From the NCBI GenBank assembly GCA_029983505.1, contig JASBZK010000017.1, positions 1 through 39,420 of the forward strand: DNA of 39,420 nucleotides. The letters are read 5' to 3'. Shown piece by piece: positions 9,494 through 16,907 of the stretch (within the stretch, counting starts at the first letter, position 1; each line of letters begins with the position of its first letter). The translations under genes and the position numbers were made by a program. The DNA is from Porphyromonas sp. (GTDB taxonomy: Bacteria > Bacteroidota > Bacteroidia > Bacteroidales > Porphyromonadaceae). Below the pieces are notes generated by a model that was not told the origin of the DNA, did no database searches, and worked only from the letters and a program-made list of their open reading frames with translations.

Positions 9494-10582
9494 TCAGTCA
9501 AAAAATGAGGGGCGGAGGGGCGGTATCTCGTCGTAGTCCCGTCCGAAGTGTCGGTATGCAAGGGAGGTGGCTTCCCGTCCTCTCGGTGTCCGCTTCAAGA
9601 ACCCTTCCTTGATCAAAAACGGCTCGTATACGTCTTCCACGGTGCCGGTGTCCTCTCCGATGGCTGTCGCGATGGTACTGAGACCCACGGGCCCTCCTCC
9701 AAACTTGTCCATTATGGCAAGGAGGATTTTGTGGTCGATCTGATCCAAGCCGTGCCGGTCGATGTTAAGTGCTTCGAGGGCGTACTCGGAGATCTCCTTA
9801 TTGATGCGTCCTGTCCCTTTGACCATCGCGTAGTCTCTGACGCGGCGAAGAAGGGCGTTGGCGATACGGGGCGTACTTCGAGAGCGCCGTGCGATTTCTT
9901 CGGCAGCCTCTGCGTCGCAGTCCGTACCGAGGATGCGGGCTGAGCGGAGCACGATGCCCGTCAGGGTCTCGAGGTCGTAGTACTCGAGGTGCATATTGAT
10001 GCCGAAGCGGGCACGGAGCGGAGCCGTAAGGAGACCCGAGCGCGTAGTGGCGCCGATCAGCGTGAAAGGCTCCAGCTCGATCTGGATGCTCCTTGCCCCC
10101 GGCCCTTTGTCGATCATAATGTCTATCCTGTAGTCTTCCATCGCGGAGTACAGATACTCCTCCACGACGGCGGGCATACGGTGGATCTCGTCTATGAAGA
10201 GTACGTCGTTTTTCTCGAGCGAGGTGAGCACTCCCGCGAGGTCCCCGGCTTTGTCGAGGACGGGACCGCTCGTCACTTTGAAGCCGACTCCGAGCTCATT
10301 GGCAATGATCTGGGAGAGGGTTGTCTTCCCGAGTCCGGGAGGACCATGCAGGAGGACGTGGTCAAGTGACTCTCCGCGGAGCTTGGCGGCTTGGACGAAG
10401 ACCTTGAGGTTCTCCACCACAGAGTCCTGACCTTGGAATGTGTCAAAAGAGAGGGGACGCAAAAGCCTGTCCGGATCCGGAGCGGTGCCCGCGGATCGGC
10501 TCTTTTCTTTCGCGCCGTAGTTTTCCACGCCTCTGATGTCAAAAGGTTCGAGGCCGTCGATGATCCGTTCGTCGTCTCTCAT
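9494..10582 (-). CDS. ruvB: Holliday junction branch-migration ATPase RuvB
   Basis: A 362-residue AAA+ motor that, with RuvA, drives branch migration of Holliday junctions. Visible motifs: LRPLSFDTFQGQ (about 41-52), Walker A GPPGLGKTT (80-88), Walker B LFIDEIH (128-134), ATTRSGLL with the following LRARFG arginine-finger region, and the C-terminal winged helix with FLKRTPRGREAT. The frame stays open 62 codons further upstream, but that part lies inside the RNase R gene. The ATG at 10580-10582 overlaps the rnr stop as ATGA, suggesting translational coupling. The first 20 or so residues (MRDDERIIDGLEPFDIRGVE) appear to be extra compared with most RuvB proteins. Confidence 0.97.
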   Translation of the reverse strand: MRDDERIIDGLEPFDIRGVENYGAKEKSRSAGTAPDPDRLLRPLSFDTFQGQDSVVENLKVFVQAAKLRGESLDHVLLHGPPGLGKTTLSQIIANELGVGFKVTSGPVLDKAGDLAGVLTSLEKNDVLFIDEIHRMPAVVEEYLYSAMEDYRIDIMIDKGPGARSIQIELEPFTLIGATTRSGLLTAPLRARFGINMHLEYYDLETLTGIVLRSARILGTDCDAEAAEEIARRSRSTPRIANALLRRVRDYAMVKGTGRINKEISEYALEALNIDRHGLDQIDHKILLAIMDKFGGGPVGLSTIATAIGEDTGTVEDVYEPFLIKEGFLKRTPRGREATSLAYRHFGRDYDEIPPLRPSFFD

Positions 10583-12786
10583 TCTGCGGCGTCTGCGAGT
10601 TCGAAGTCTATCTGACGGCGACCGAGGTCGGTACGGGCCACTCTGACGCGAATGGCGTCGCCGAGGGCATAGCGCCGGTGCCTGTTGTACCCCACCAGGG
10701 CATACGTCTTCTCGTCCATCTCGTAGTAATCGTCGTCGAGGTCGCGTATGGGGACAAGTCCTTCGCACCCGTTGTCGGTGAGCTCGACGAAGATGCCGAA
10801 GTCTTTCACCCCGGAGATGACGCCGTCAAACTCTTCGCCCAAGTGGGCTTGGAGGTACTCCGCCTGCTTGTACTTCTGGCTGGTGCGCTCTGCGTCGGCG
10901 GCGAGCTTCTCTCTCTCGGAGTCGTAGCGGCAGATCTCGTCAAGCTCTTTGCTGTCGACCGACTTGCCCCCCGCCATGTAGCGGGTGAGAAGCCGGTGTA
11001 CCATCATATCCGGGTGCCGGCGTATAGGGCTGGTGAAGTGGGTGTAATCCTCAAATCCGAGACCGAAGTGACCGATGTTGTCGGTCTGGTAGACGGCTTT
11101 GGCCATCGATCTGATGATGAGTACTTCGAGCATATTCTGCTCGGGTTTGCCTTTGATTTCGGCGAGGAGCTTATTGATGTTTTGAGCCAAAGTGCGGTTA
11201 TCGCCCGTGTAGTCGAGTTTGTAGCCCAGTTTGCCGACGAACTCCGCAAGGTCGTGGAGCTTGTCTTCGCTCGGACGGTCGTGGACGCGGTAGACGAAAG
11301 CGGGCGGATTGGCGCCCTCCCTCAAGTGGTGGACGAAGCGTGCCACGGCCTGGTTTGCAAGGAGCATAAATTCCTCGATGAGCTTATTGGCCTCCTTGCT
11401 CACTTTCCGCTTTACGGCAATCGGCTTGCCGCTTTCGTCGAGCTCAAACTCCATATCCGTGCGGTCGAAGTCCACTGAACCCTCTTCCATCCGCTCCCGG
11501 CGTAAAATTTGCGCCAGGCTGTTCAGGGTGAGGATCTCCTCCTTGAGGTCGCCTTCGCCGGTCTCGATGACGGCTTGAGCCTCTTCGTAGGCAAAACGGC
11601 GGTCGCTATTGATAACGGCGCGGGTAATCCTGTAGTCAAGGACTTTGGCGTCGTCGGAGAGCTCAAAGATGACGGAGTAGGTGGGACGGTCTACCCCTTG
11701 CTTGAGCGAACAGAGGTCGTTGGAGAGACGCTCGGGGAGCATCGGTACGGTGCGGTCTACGAGGTAGACACTGGTGCCGCGCTCGCTTCCCTCTTTGTCA
11801 ATGATATCGCCCTCTTCCACATACGCCGTAACGTCGGCGATGTGTACGCCTACTTCCCAGTGTCCGTTTGCTGTTTTGCGGATAGAGAGGGCATCGTCAA
11901 AGTCCTTGGCGGACTTCGGATCTATGGTAAATGTGGTGACCCCTCGGAAGTCTTCGCGGACAAACTTCTCGCCGAAAGCTTTCTCCGGATCCAGATGGTC
12001 GGCGGCTTCGGAGACTTCTGTGGGATAGACGTAGGGTAGCCCGAACTCCGCCAGAATTGCGTGCATCTCCGTGTCGTTATCTCCCGGAGTGCCGATAATG
12101 GCAAGGACTTCGCCCACGGGGTTTTTGGCTTTCTCGGGCCACTCGATGACGCGGACGACCACTTTTTCGCCGTCTTTGGCTCCATTTAGGTTCCGCTCGG
12201 GGATGAGGATGTCGTTGGAGAGCTTATTGGAGTCCGTGAGGAGGAAAGAGAGCCCGTTGGAGATGCTCATCACGCCCACAAAGGTACTTGTCGCGTGCTC
12301 TGTGATCTCAAGGACTTCACCCTCCGGTTCCTGCCCGGGGCGGATAGCCATCAGTTGGATCTTTACTTTGTCGCCGTTAAGGGCGTGGCGGGAGTTGCGC
12401 TCAGCGATGCGGATGGGTTCCGAGCCGTCTTCAGGATAGAAAAAGTTGTGCCCTTTTCCCGCTTTTCGTCCAAACTCTCCGAAAAGAATCCTGTCCTTCG
12501 GCTTGAAGCGGTAAGTGCCGGCACGGGTGCCTTTCTCCAGAATACGTTCACGATAGAGGTCTCTGACGATTTGATCAACAAGGTCATAGGCCAGGGCGTC
12601 AGTCGCACCGATGTTTTTGCCCACGTCGTTTGCCCGAAAGTTTTGATCGGGATTCTCTCTAAAGAAACGAACGATCATACCACGGATCTGCGCTACGCTG
12701 CGTGCCAAGGAGTCTTTGGCTGAGGCTCCGCCTTTGTCCTGCTTCTTGTCTTTTTTGCCGGCGCTCTTGGATAACTTTCTTCCCAT
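10579..12786 (-). CDS. rnr: Ribonuclease R, 3'-5' exoribonuclease
   Basis: A 735-residue processive exonuclease that degrades structured RNA. Order of parts: a basic Lys-rich N-terminus, a winged-helix segment (about 30-92), two cold-shock OB folds (about 97-150 and 170-220), the RNB catalytic domain with the metal-binding IDPKSAKDFDDA motif (about 288-299), and a C-terminal S1 domain (about 650-735, GVISGVKDFGIFVEL). An upstream in-frame TTG at 12840 would add 18 residues, but ATG 12784-12786 gives the expected MGRKLSKSAGKK start and lies downstream of a good promoter box at 12853-12860. It heads a run with ruvB, the flippase, DUF389 and the S46 peptidase. Confidence 0.96.
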   Translation of the reverse strand: MGRKLSKSAGKKDKKQDKGGASAKDSLARSVAQIRGMIVRFFRENPDQNFRANDVGKNIGATDALAYDLVDQIVRDLYRERILEKGTRAGTYRFKPKDRILFGEFGRKAGKGHNFFYPEDGSEPIRIAERNSRHALNGDKVKIQLMAIRPGQEPEGEVLEITEHATSTFVGVMSISNGLSFLLTDSNKLSNDILIPERNLNGAKDGEKVVVRVIEWPEKAKNPVGEVLAIIGTPGDNDTEMHAILAEFGLPYVYPTEVSEAADHLDPEKAFGEKFVREDFRGVTTFTIDPKSAKDFDDALSIRKTANGHWEVGVHIADVTAYVEEGDIIDKEGSERGTSVYLVDRTVPMLPERLSNDLCSLKQGVDRPTYSVIFELSDDAKVLDYRITRAVINSDRRFAYEEAQAVIETGEGDLKEEILTLNSLAQILRRERMEEGSVDFDRTDMEFELDESGKPIAVKRKVSKEANKLIEEFMLLANQAVARFVHHLREGANPPAFVYRVHDRPSEDKLHDLAEFVGKLGYKLDYTGDNRTLAQNINKLLAEIKGKPEQNMLEVLIIRSMAKAVYQTDNIGHFGLGFEDYTHFTSPIRRHPDMMVHRLLTRYMAGGKSVDSKELDEICRYDSEREKLAADAERTSQKYKQAEYLQAHLGEEFDGVISGVKDFGIFVELTDNGCEGLVPIRDLDDDYYEMDEKTYALVGYNRHRRYALGDAIRVRVARTDLGRRQIDFELADAAE

Positions 12787-12852
12787 ATCGTGCTTGTCTT
12801 CTGTGGAGCGTACCCGTTTGGACAACCTGTCCCGCGTCAATACGACTCTTTA

Positions 12853-12860
12853 CAAAGATA
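12853..12860 (-). promoter_or_regulatory. Bacteroidetes -7 box upstream of rnr
   Basis: On the minus strand this reads TATCTTTG, an exact match to the TAnnTTTG -7 consensus used by the Bacteroidetes primary sigma factor. Transcription would start near 12846, leaving a leader of about 60 bases before the rnr ATG. No clear TTTG -33 element is seen at the expected distance. Confidence 0.55.
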
Positions 12861-13005
12861 CCGCTTTTTTGATTAGAAGGTCGGAGTTCGGGATGCGAAG
12901 CAGGGCTGACGCCATTAGAAAGGGCTTTGACGCAAAACACCCGAATAACGTCCCGTTAGGGGCAGGTGGCACGGAGTGCCAAATTAAGTGCAGAGTAGAA
13001 AAGAG

Positions 13006-13035
13006 GGTGTGCCGAAATCTGACTTTCGACACACC
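13006..13035 (-). terminator. Intrinsic terminator after the lipoprotein/membrane-protein pair
   Basis: On the minus strand GGTGTGTCGAAA (13024-13035) pairs with TTTCGGCACACC (13006-13017): 12 pairs including one G-U, with a 6-base loop. CTCTTTTCT follows, a usable U-tract. It lies 66 bases beyond the stop of the 102-residue membrane protein and probably ends that two-gene transcript. Confidence 0.75.
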
Positions 13036-13101
13036 TACATAGTGTATTAGAGACCAAAAGGACTCTGTTCTTGGAATTAAGATCTTCGCATCACAGTCAA
13101 T

Positions 13102-13410
13102 CTAAGACCAAATCACGAACAGGTAGGACAACCCGCCAATGAGTAGTGATACGGTTAAAACGATCAGAAATATCTTTCCCAAAGACAGATTCCAATGGTA
13201 CTTCGATGAGTATGCCGCATACAGAGGTCCGGAAATTACTATAGGAAAAATCACGGCGAGCAAAAACACATACTTCGAAGACAGAAAGAAACGATTAGCC
13301 AGCATAAGCAAAATCGATCCTGCAAGCAAGACAATCAAGGGTAGAACCCTCTCAGTGGTCTGGAGATAAGAGGTGCCACTATTTTTTCCCTCCAACTTGT
13401 CTTCTGTCAT
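13102..13410 (-). CDS. Small three-helix membrane protein, possible immunity partner
   Basis: A 102-residue protein that I do not recognise. After a polar start (MTEDKLEGKNSG) come three hydrophobic segments at about 23-42, 48-66 and 77-101, so it is predicted to sit in the inner membrane. The ATG (13408-13410) overlaps the stop of the preceding lipoprotein gene as ATGA, so the two are likely translated as a unit. The frame is open further upstream to 13542, but that stretch lies inside the lipoprotein gene and encodes a Cys/Arg-rich shadow. Small multi-helix membrane proteins coupled to a gene for an exported peptide are often immunity proteins; that role is an inference from layout only. 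Confidence 0.7.
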   Translation of the reverse strand: MTEDKLEGKNSGTSYLQTTERVLPLIVLLAGSILLMLANRFFLSSKYVFLLAVIFPIVISGPLYAAYSSKYHWNLSLGKIFLIVLTVSLLIGGLSYLFVIWS

Positions 13411-14099
13411 AACTCTCCGCATGCCCAAATTGAGAAAGCTGTGTAAGCCATTCCCACTGCAAAACCTGCAACGGGACAAGCCATACCGACCACAGTAGCC
13501 CACATGCCACCGACAGCGCCAAGAGACAAACCACAACCCCACGCTGCCGAACTTGCAGACCGAAGGAGAGTGCTGTTCAGATCTTGGGACACGTCCTTAA
13601 GACGTAAAGTATTGTCATTTGCCGAGTAGGTGCATTCAAACAAGACCTCTCCTGTATCTGTCCTAAATGTGACAGATGCCTGAGTTGGTGAGTCAAAAAC
13701 GTAATCCATCAAACACAGGGACTTAATGTAGTCCCCTTCCCTGAGCATAACCAAATAGCTTCCGGGAGTATGAGTTGACGGAACTGCAACCACGTCCGAC
13801 TGTTTATCGTCGGACATAAGTACCTCTGTCTTTCCGAAATTAAAATCAGAAACAGAGAGAGCCTTTCCGGGTAATCCATCCGCAGCATCTGCAGACCTCG
13901 CCGTCGCACGAAGATAGCCTGTCACATCAGGGATAAGATCGGATCTATCGGAAAGAGAGTAGTTTGGGAACTTTGCTACCCCCTGAGTTTTGAAATCAGG
14001 AGACGCGGGTTCGTCAGCACTGTTTGAGCAAGACGCAGAGACAAGCGCCACAACCACAAAAGTTGAGGCAAGCGCGAAATGACATACATGTTTAGCCAT
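13407..14099 (-). CDS. Unrecognised lipoprotein with hydrophobic Cys-bearing C-terminal peptide
   Basis: A 230-residue protein of unknown family. The N-terminus is a signal peptide with a weak lipobox (LVSASC, Cys24) followed by SNSADE; acidic residues just after the lipid Cys are a recognised surface-export feature in Bacteroidetes. Residues 30-185 are polar and probably beta-rich. The last 45 residues change abruptly into a Gly/Ala-rich hydrophobic peptide from W187 to L230, with Cys at 189, 208 and 227 and GlyGly/AlaGly steps such as GLSLGAVGGMW. This resembles peptide-toxin precursors in which an exported pro-region carries the active peptide at its C-terminus (SdpC, halocin C8). It could equally be a lipoprotein with a terminal membrane anchor. 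The overlapping downstream gene encodes a three-helix membrane protein. Confidence 0.72.
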   Translation of the reverse strand: MAKHVCHFALASTFVVVALVSASCSNSADEPASPDFKTQGVAKFPNYSLSDRSDLIPDVTGYLRATARSADAADGLPGKALSVSDFNFGKTEVLMSDDKQSDVVAVPSTHTPGSYLVMLREGDYIKSLCLMDYVFDSPTQASVTFRTDTGEVLFECTYSANDNTLRLKDVSQDLNSTLLRSASSAAWGCGLSLGAVGGMWATVVGMACPVAGFAVGMAYTAFSIWACGEL

Positions 14100-14176
14100 A
14101 ACGAAAGATGTTCATTTTTCCCTACTCTAAAAATCGGTTTTCGGGTTTTCCGATGGGCACACATATACCCACTTCC

Positions 14177-14207
14177 CAATGTACATAATTCTCTTTATAC
14201 TGCCAAA
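14177..14207 (-). promoter_or_regulatory. Candidate promoter of the lipoprotein/membrane-protein pair
   Basis: On the minus strand TTTG (14204-14207) is followed after 20 bases by TACATTG (14177-14183). This is close to the Bacteroidetes layout TTTG, 19-21 bases, TAnnTTTG, but one base off in the -7 box. The leader would be about 70 bases long. Confidence 0.35.
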
Positions 14208-14304
14208 AATCGGAGGTGAGAGTACTTCCTGCACCTCCTTTGCTCGAACGGGAGCAGGAGAGGGGCGTTTTTGAGATACGAGATCTCTAAGTATATGCAG
14301 AAAA

Positions 14305-14388
14305 GAGACCCGTACCGAGAGGAGGATCTCGGTACGGGTCTCGTTGGATTTTCTCTCAGACCGGGGATAACCTCTCGGTCCGTATCTC
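14305..14388. repeat. 23-bp-lattice repeat array B with 38-bp palindrome, at the gcvT 3' end
   Basis: A perfect inverted repeat of 16-base arms, GAGACCCGTACCGAGA at 14305-14320 and TCTCGGTACGGGTCTC at 14327-14342, with a 6-base loop. A further unit GGTCCGTATCTC starts at 14377, exactly 46 bases (two periods) after GGTACGGGTCTC at 14331; the slot between them at 14354 holds an inverted degenerate unit with CAGACC. The array begins 3 bases past the gcvT stop. On the minus strand the hairpin is followed by TTTTC, so it probably also serves as the gcvT terminator. Confidence 0.88.
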
Positions 14389-14390
14389 GC

Positions 14391-15491
14391 TTATTTGCGG
14401 AAGGGGAGCTTGACGACTTCGGCTTCCACGGCTTTGTCCCGGATGTAGACGAAGATCTTGCTGCCCGGGTCTTTGTAGGCGGCGTCCACATACCCGAGGG
14501 CGATGCCTTTTTTCAGGGCGGGGGACATCGTGCCGCTGGTGACGTGTCCTATCTTCTTGCCTTCGGCATCCACAAGGTCGTAGCCGTGGCGGGGGATACC
14601 TTTGCCGATGATCTCAAAGCCCACAAGACGCTGCTTCGGACCTTCTGCTTTGGTCTTCTCGAGGATGGCGCGGCTATTGAGGTCGGGTTTGGAGCCGATG
14701 AGCTTGGTCACCCAGCCCAGTCCTGCTTCGAGGGGGTTCGTGGTGTCGTCGATGTCGTTGCCGTAGAGGCAGAAACCCATCTCGAGACGGAGCGTGTCGC
14801 GGGCGCCGAGACCTACAGGCTTGATGTCGAATTCCTTGCCTGCCGCAAAGAGCGTGTTCCATACTTTTTCGGCGTTCTTTCCGAGGTCGAAGAAGTAGAG
14901 TTCAAAGCCGCCTGCACCGGTGTAGCCCGTGTTTGAGAAGATGGCGTCGAGACCTGCGAAATGTCCTTCTTTGAAGCAATAATAGGGAATCTCGTCGAGG
15001 TTCACGTCTGCTTCCTTCTGAATCGTGGCTTTCGCGTTCGGACCCTGGATGGCAAGGATACTGACGCGGTCGGATTTGTTCTCGAGTTCCACGCCTTCGA
15101 ACGCGTTCTTCTGGAGCCATGCGAAGTCCTTCTCGATATTTGCGGCGTTTACGGCCAGCATATAGTGATCTTCGAAGCAGTAGACGATGAAGTCATCGAC
15201 GATGCCGCCGTGGTCGTTGGGCATATAGTTGTACTGCGCCTTGCCGGGGACGAGCTTGGAGATGTCGTTGGAGCAGACTTTTTGGAGGAATTCGAGGGCT
15301 TTCGGACCGCTGACGATGACACCGCCCATGTGCGAGACGTCGAAGACGCCTACACTATTGAGGACGGCCATGTGTTCCGCATTGATGCCCTCGTATTGGA
15401 TGGGCATATCGTAGCCCGCAAAAGGAGCCATCTTTGCGCCAAGTGCCACGTGGATGTCGTGGAACGGCGTGACTTTGAGTTGTTCTTCCAT
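14391..15491 (-). CDS. gcvT: Aminomethyltransferase, glycine-cleavage T protein
   Basis: A 366-residue enzyme that moves the aminomethyl group of the lipoylated H protein to tetrahydrofolate, giving methylene-THF and ammonia. The sequence has the usual T-protein start (TPFHDIHVALGAKMAPFAGYDMPIQY spread over about 8-33), FDVSHMGG (50-57), and GGIVDDFIVY (95-104) with the catalytic Asp at D99/D100. The C-terminal part has GYTGAGGFELYF and GLGARDTLRLEMGFCLYGNDI, both folate-binding regions. Length is normal. Genes for the P, H and L proteins are not in the window. It lies 48 bases after pepT and is probably the last gene of that transcript. Confidence 0.96.
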   Translation of the reverse strand: MEEQLKVTPFHDIHVALGAKMAPFAGYDMPIQYEGINAEHMAVLNSVGVFDVSHMGGVIVSGPKALEFLQKVCSNDISKLVPGKAQYNYMPNDHGGIVDDFIVYCFEDHYMLAVNAANIEKDFAWLQKNAFEGVELENKSDRVSILAIQGPNAKATIQKEADVNLDEIPYYCFKEGHFAGLDAIFSNTGYTGAGGFELYFFDLGKNAEKVWNTLFAAGKEFDIKPVGLGARDTLRLEMGFCLYGNDIDDTTNPLEAGLGWVTKLIGSKPDLNSRAILEKTKAEGPKQRLVGFEIIGKGIPRHGYDLVDAEGKKIGHVTSGTMSPALKKGIALGYVDAAYKDPGSKIFVYIRDKAVEAEVVKLPFRK

Positions 15492-15539
15492 AAGGTAGAA
15501 AGGGATTGAATGTAAAGTGTGATTTTTAGAAAATGCTCG

Positions 15540-16778
15540 TTACTTGGTGTTCACGGGGGTGGTGATGATCTGGAGTACCGTCTCGGCCGCCATATAGAGG
15601 TTATTGAGAGGCAGGTACTCGTACCGACCGTGGAAGTTGTGTCCTCCGGCGAAGATATTGGGACACGGCAGACCCATAAAAGAGAGTTTGCTGCCATCCG
15701 TGCCGCCTCTGATTGCGCCTATCTTCGGCGTGATGCCGAGTGCACGCATCGCATCCGCCGCGTGGTTCACGATGTACATCTTCGGCTCGACTACTTCGCG
15801 CATATTGAAGTACTGGTCTTTGACTTCTGCAGAGACTGTCCCTTCGCCGTATTTCTCGTTGAAAATCTTGGCGGTCTCGAGGACAGAGCTCTTTTTTAGC
15901 TCGAATTGTTCCCTGTCGTGGTCCCTGAGGATGTAGTGCAGCTCGGCCTCTTCGACCGTGCCACTCATATTTGTGAGGTGGTAAAAGCCTTCGTAACCTT
16001 CCGTATTCTCGGGGTAGGCGGTAGGGAGATAGCTGTGGTACTCCATAGCGAGGTGCTGGGCATTGACCATCTTGCCTTTGGCGTATCCGGGGTGGACGTT
16101 GCGTCCCTTGAAGCGAATCACGGCGGAGGCTGCGTTGAAGTTCTCGAACTCGAGCTCACCTATCTCCCCGCCGTCCATCGTGTAGGCGAAGTCTGCCCCA
16201 AAGGCTTTGACATCAAAGTGATCTGCTCCCGTACCGACCTCTTCGTCCGGTGTGAAAGCCACTTTTATCTCGCCGTGCTTGATCTCGGGGTGCTCAGTGA
16301 GGTACGCTACGGCCTCCATAATCTCGGCGATGCCGGCTTTGTCGTCGGCGGCAAGGAGGGTATGCCCGTCCGTAACCATAATGTCCCCGCCTTTGTACAT
16401 CTCAAGCTCGGGGAAGGTCTTCGCCGAGAGCGTGATGCCCTCTTTTTCGTCCAGAGGAATATCGCCGCCTTCGTAGTGGACGATGCGGGGTTTGATGTCC
16501 TTGCCGCTCATATCGGGCGAGGAGTCCATGTGGGCGATGAAGCCCATAACGGGCTGACCTTCGAGACCGTTCGAGGGCAGGGTGCCGAAGAGGAAGCAGT
16601 CCTCCGATAGGGTGATGTCTCGAAGTCCGAGCTCTTCCATCTCTTTTTTCAGCAGACGGGCGAGGTCAAATTGTTTCTCCGTACTCGGCGTATGGTCGGC
16701 GTTTTCGGGATCGGACTGTGTGTCGACGGATATGTATCTCTTGAAGCGCTCGACGATGCGCTCTTTATCTATTCTCAT
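15540..16778 (-). CDS. pepT: Peptidase T, zinc tripeptidase (M20 family)
   Basis: A 412-residue cytoplasmic aminotripeptidase. The two-zinc site is visible: HMDSS (H83, D85), AADDKAG (D145), PDEEVG (E179/E180) and MDGGEIG (D202), with the final His in FAGGHNFHGRYEYLP near the C-terminus. A dimerisation lid lies between about 208 and 325. It would complete breakdown of peptides taken up after extracellular digestion, which fits the S46 peptidase seen in the same window. The gene follows the mutase gene after a 129-base gap filled by a lattice repeat array, so co-transcription is possible but not certain. Confidence 0.95.
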   Translation of the reverse strand: MRIDKERIVERFKRYISVDTQSDPENADHTPSTEKQFDLARLLKKEMEELGLRDITLSEDCFLFGTLPSNGLEGQPVMGFIAHMDSSPDMSGKDIKPRIVHYEGGDIPLDEKEGITLSAKTFPELEMYKGGDIMVTDGHTLLAADDKAGIAEIMEAVAYLTEHPEIKHGEIKVAFTPDEEVGTGADHFDVKAFGADFAYTMDGGEIGELEFENFNAASAVIRFKGRNVHPGYAKGKMVNAQHLAMEYHSYLPTAYPENTEGYEGFYHLTNMSGTVEEAELHYILRDHDREQFELKKSSVLETAKIFNEKYGEGTVSAEVKDQYFNMREVVEPKMYIVNHAADAMRALGITPKIGAIRGGTDGSKLSFMGLPCPNIFAGGHNFHGRYEYLPLNNLYMAAETVLQIITTPVNTK

Positions 16779-16792
16779 GGCTTTTATTTTTT

Positions 16793-16890
16793 AGTACAGA
16801 CCGAGCGTCTTTTCTCGGTACGGTCGGAGTTTTATTTTCGGTCAGACCTACGCATCGCTCCGGGTACGTACCCCGCCGGAGTGGGGGTAC
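16793..16890. repeat. 23-bp-lattice repeat array G, five consecutive slots
   Basis: This is the cleanest lattice. Related units start at 16793 (AGTACAGACC), 16816 (CGGTACGGTC), 16839 (CGGTCAGACC), 16862 (GGGTACGTAC) and 16885 (GGGTACAGGC). Every step is exactly 23 bases although the units themselves are degenerate. The array fills most of the 129-base gap between the phosphoglucosamine mutase stop and the pepT start, so it would be transcribed within the operon. One weak hairpin (ACCGAG/CTCGGT on the minus strand) lies next to the pepT start. Confidence 0.8.
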
Positions 16891-16907
16891 AGGCTCTCCC
16901 GAAGCGG

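Larger units (their letters stand above)
12787..13101. other. Gap between rnr and the small membrane-protein gene
   Basis: A 315-base non-coding stretch. It holds the rnr promoter box at 12853-12860, a short perfect hairpin at 12968-12980 (GGCAC, GGA, GTGCC) and the terminator hairpin at 13006-13035. Unlike most other large gaps in this window it carries no copy of the 23-bp lattice repeat. Nothing else was recognised. Confidence 0.5.

Noticed and set aside
10583..10768. Upstream 62-codon extension of ruvB
   Set aside because: It lies wholly inside the rnr coding sequence, is an Arg/Cys-rich shadow, and the ATGA overlap at 10579-10582 gives a natural coupled start.
13411..13542. Longer start for the 102-residue membrane protein
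   Set aside because: The extension overlaps the lipoprotein gene in another frame and adds an implausible Cys/Arg-rich segment before the polar start MTEDKLEG.
16793..16890. CRISPR array
   Set aside because: The 23-base period leaves no spacer of CRISPR length, units are degenerate and inverted, and no cas gene is present.
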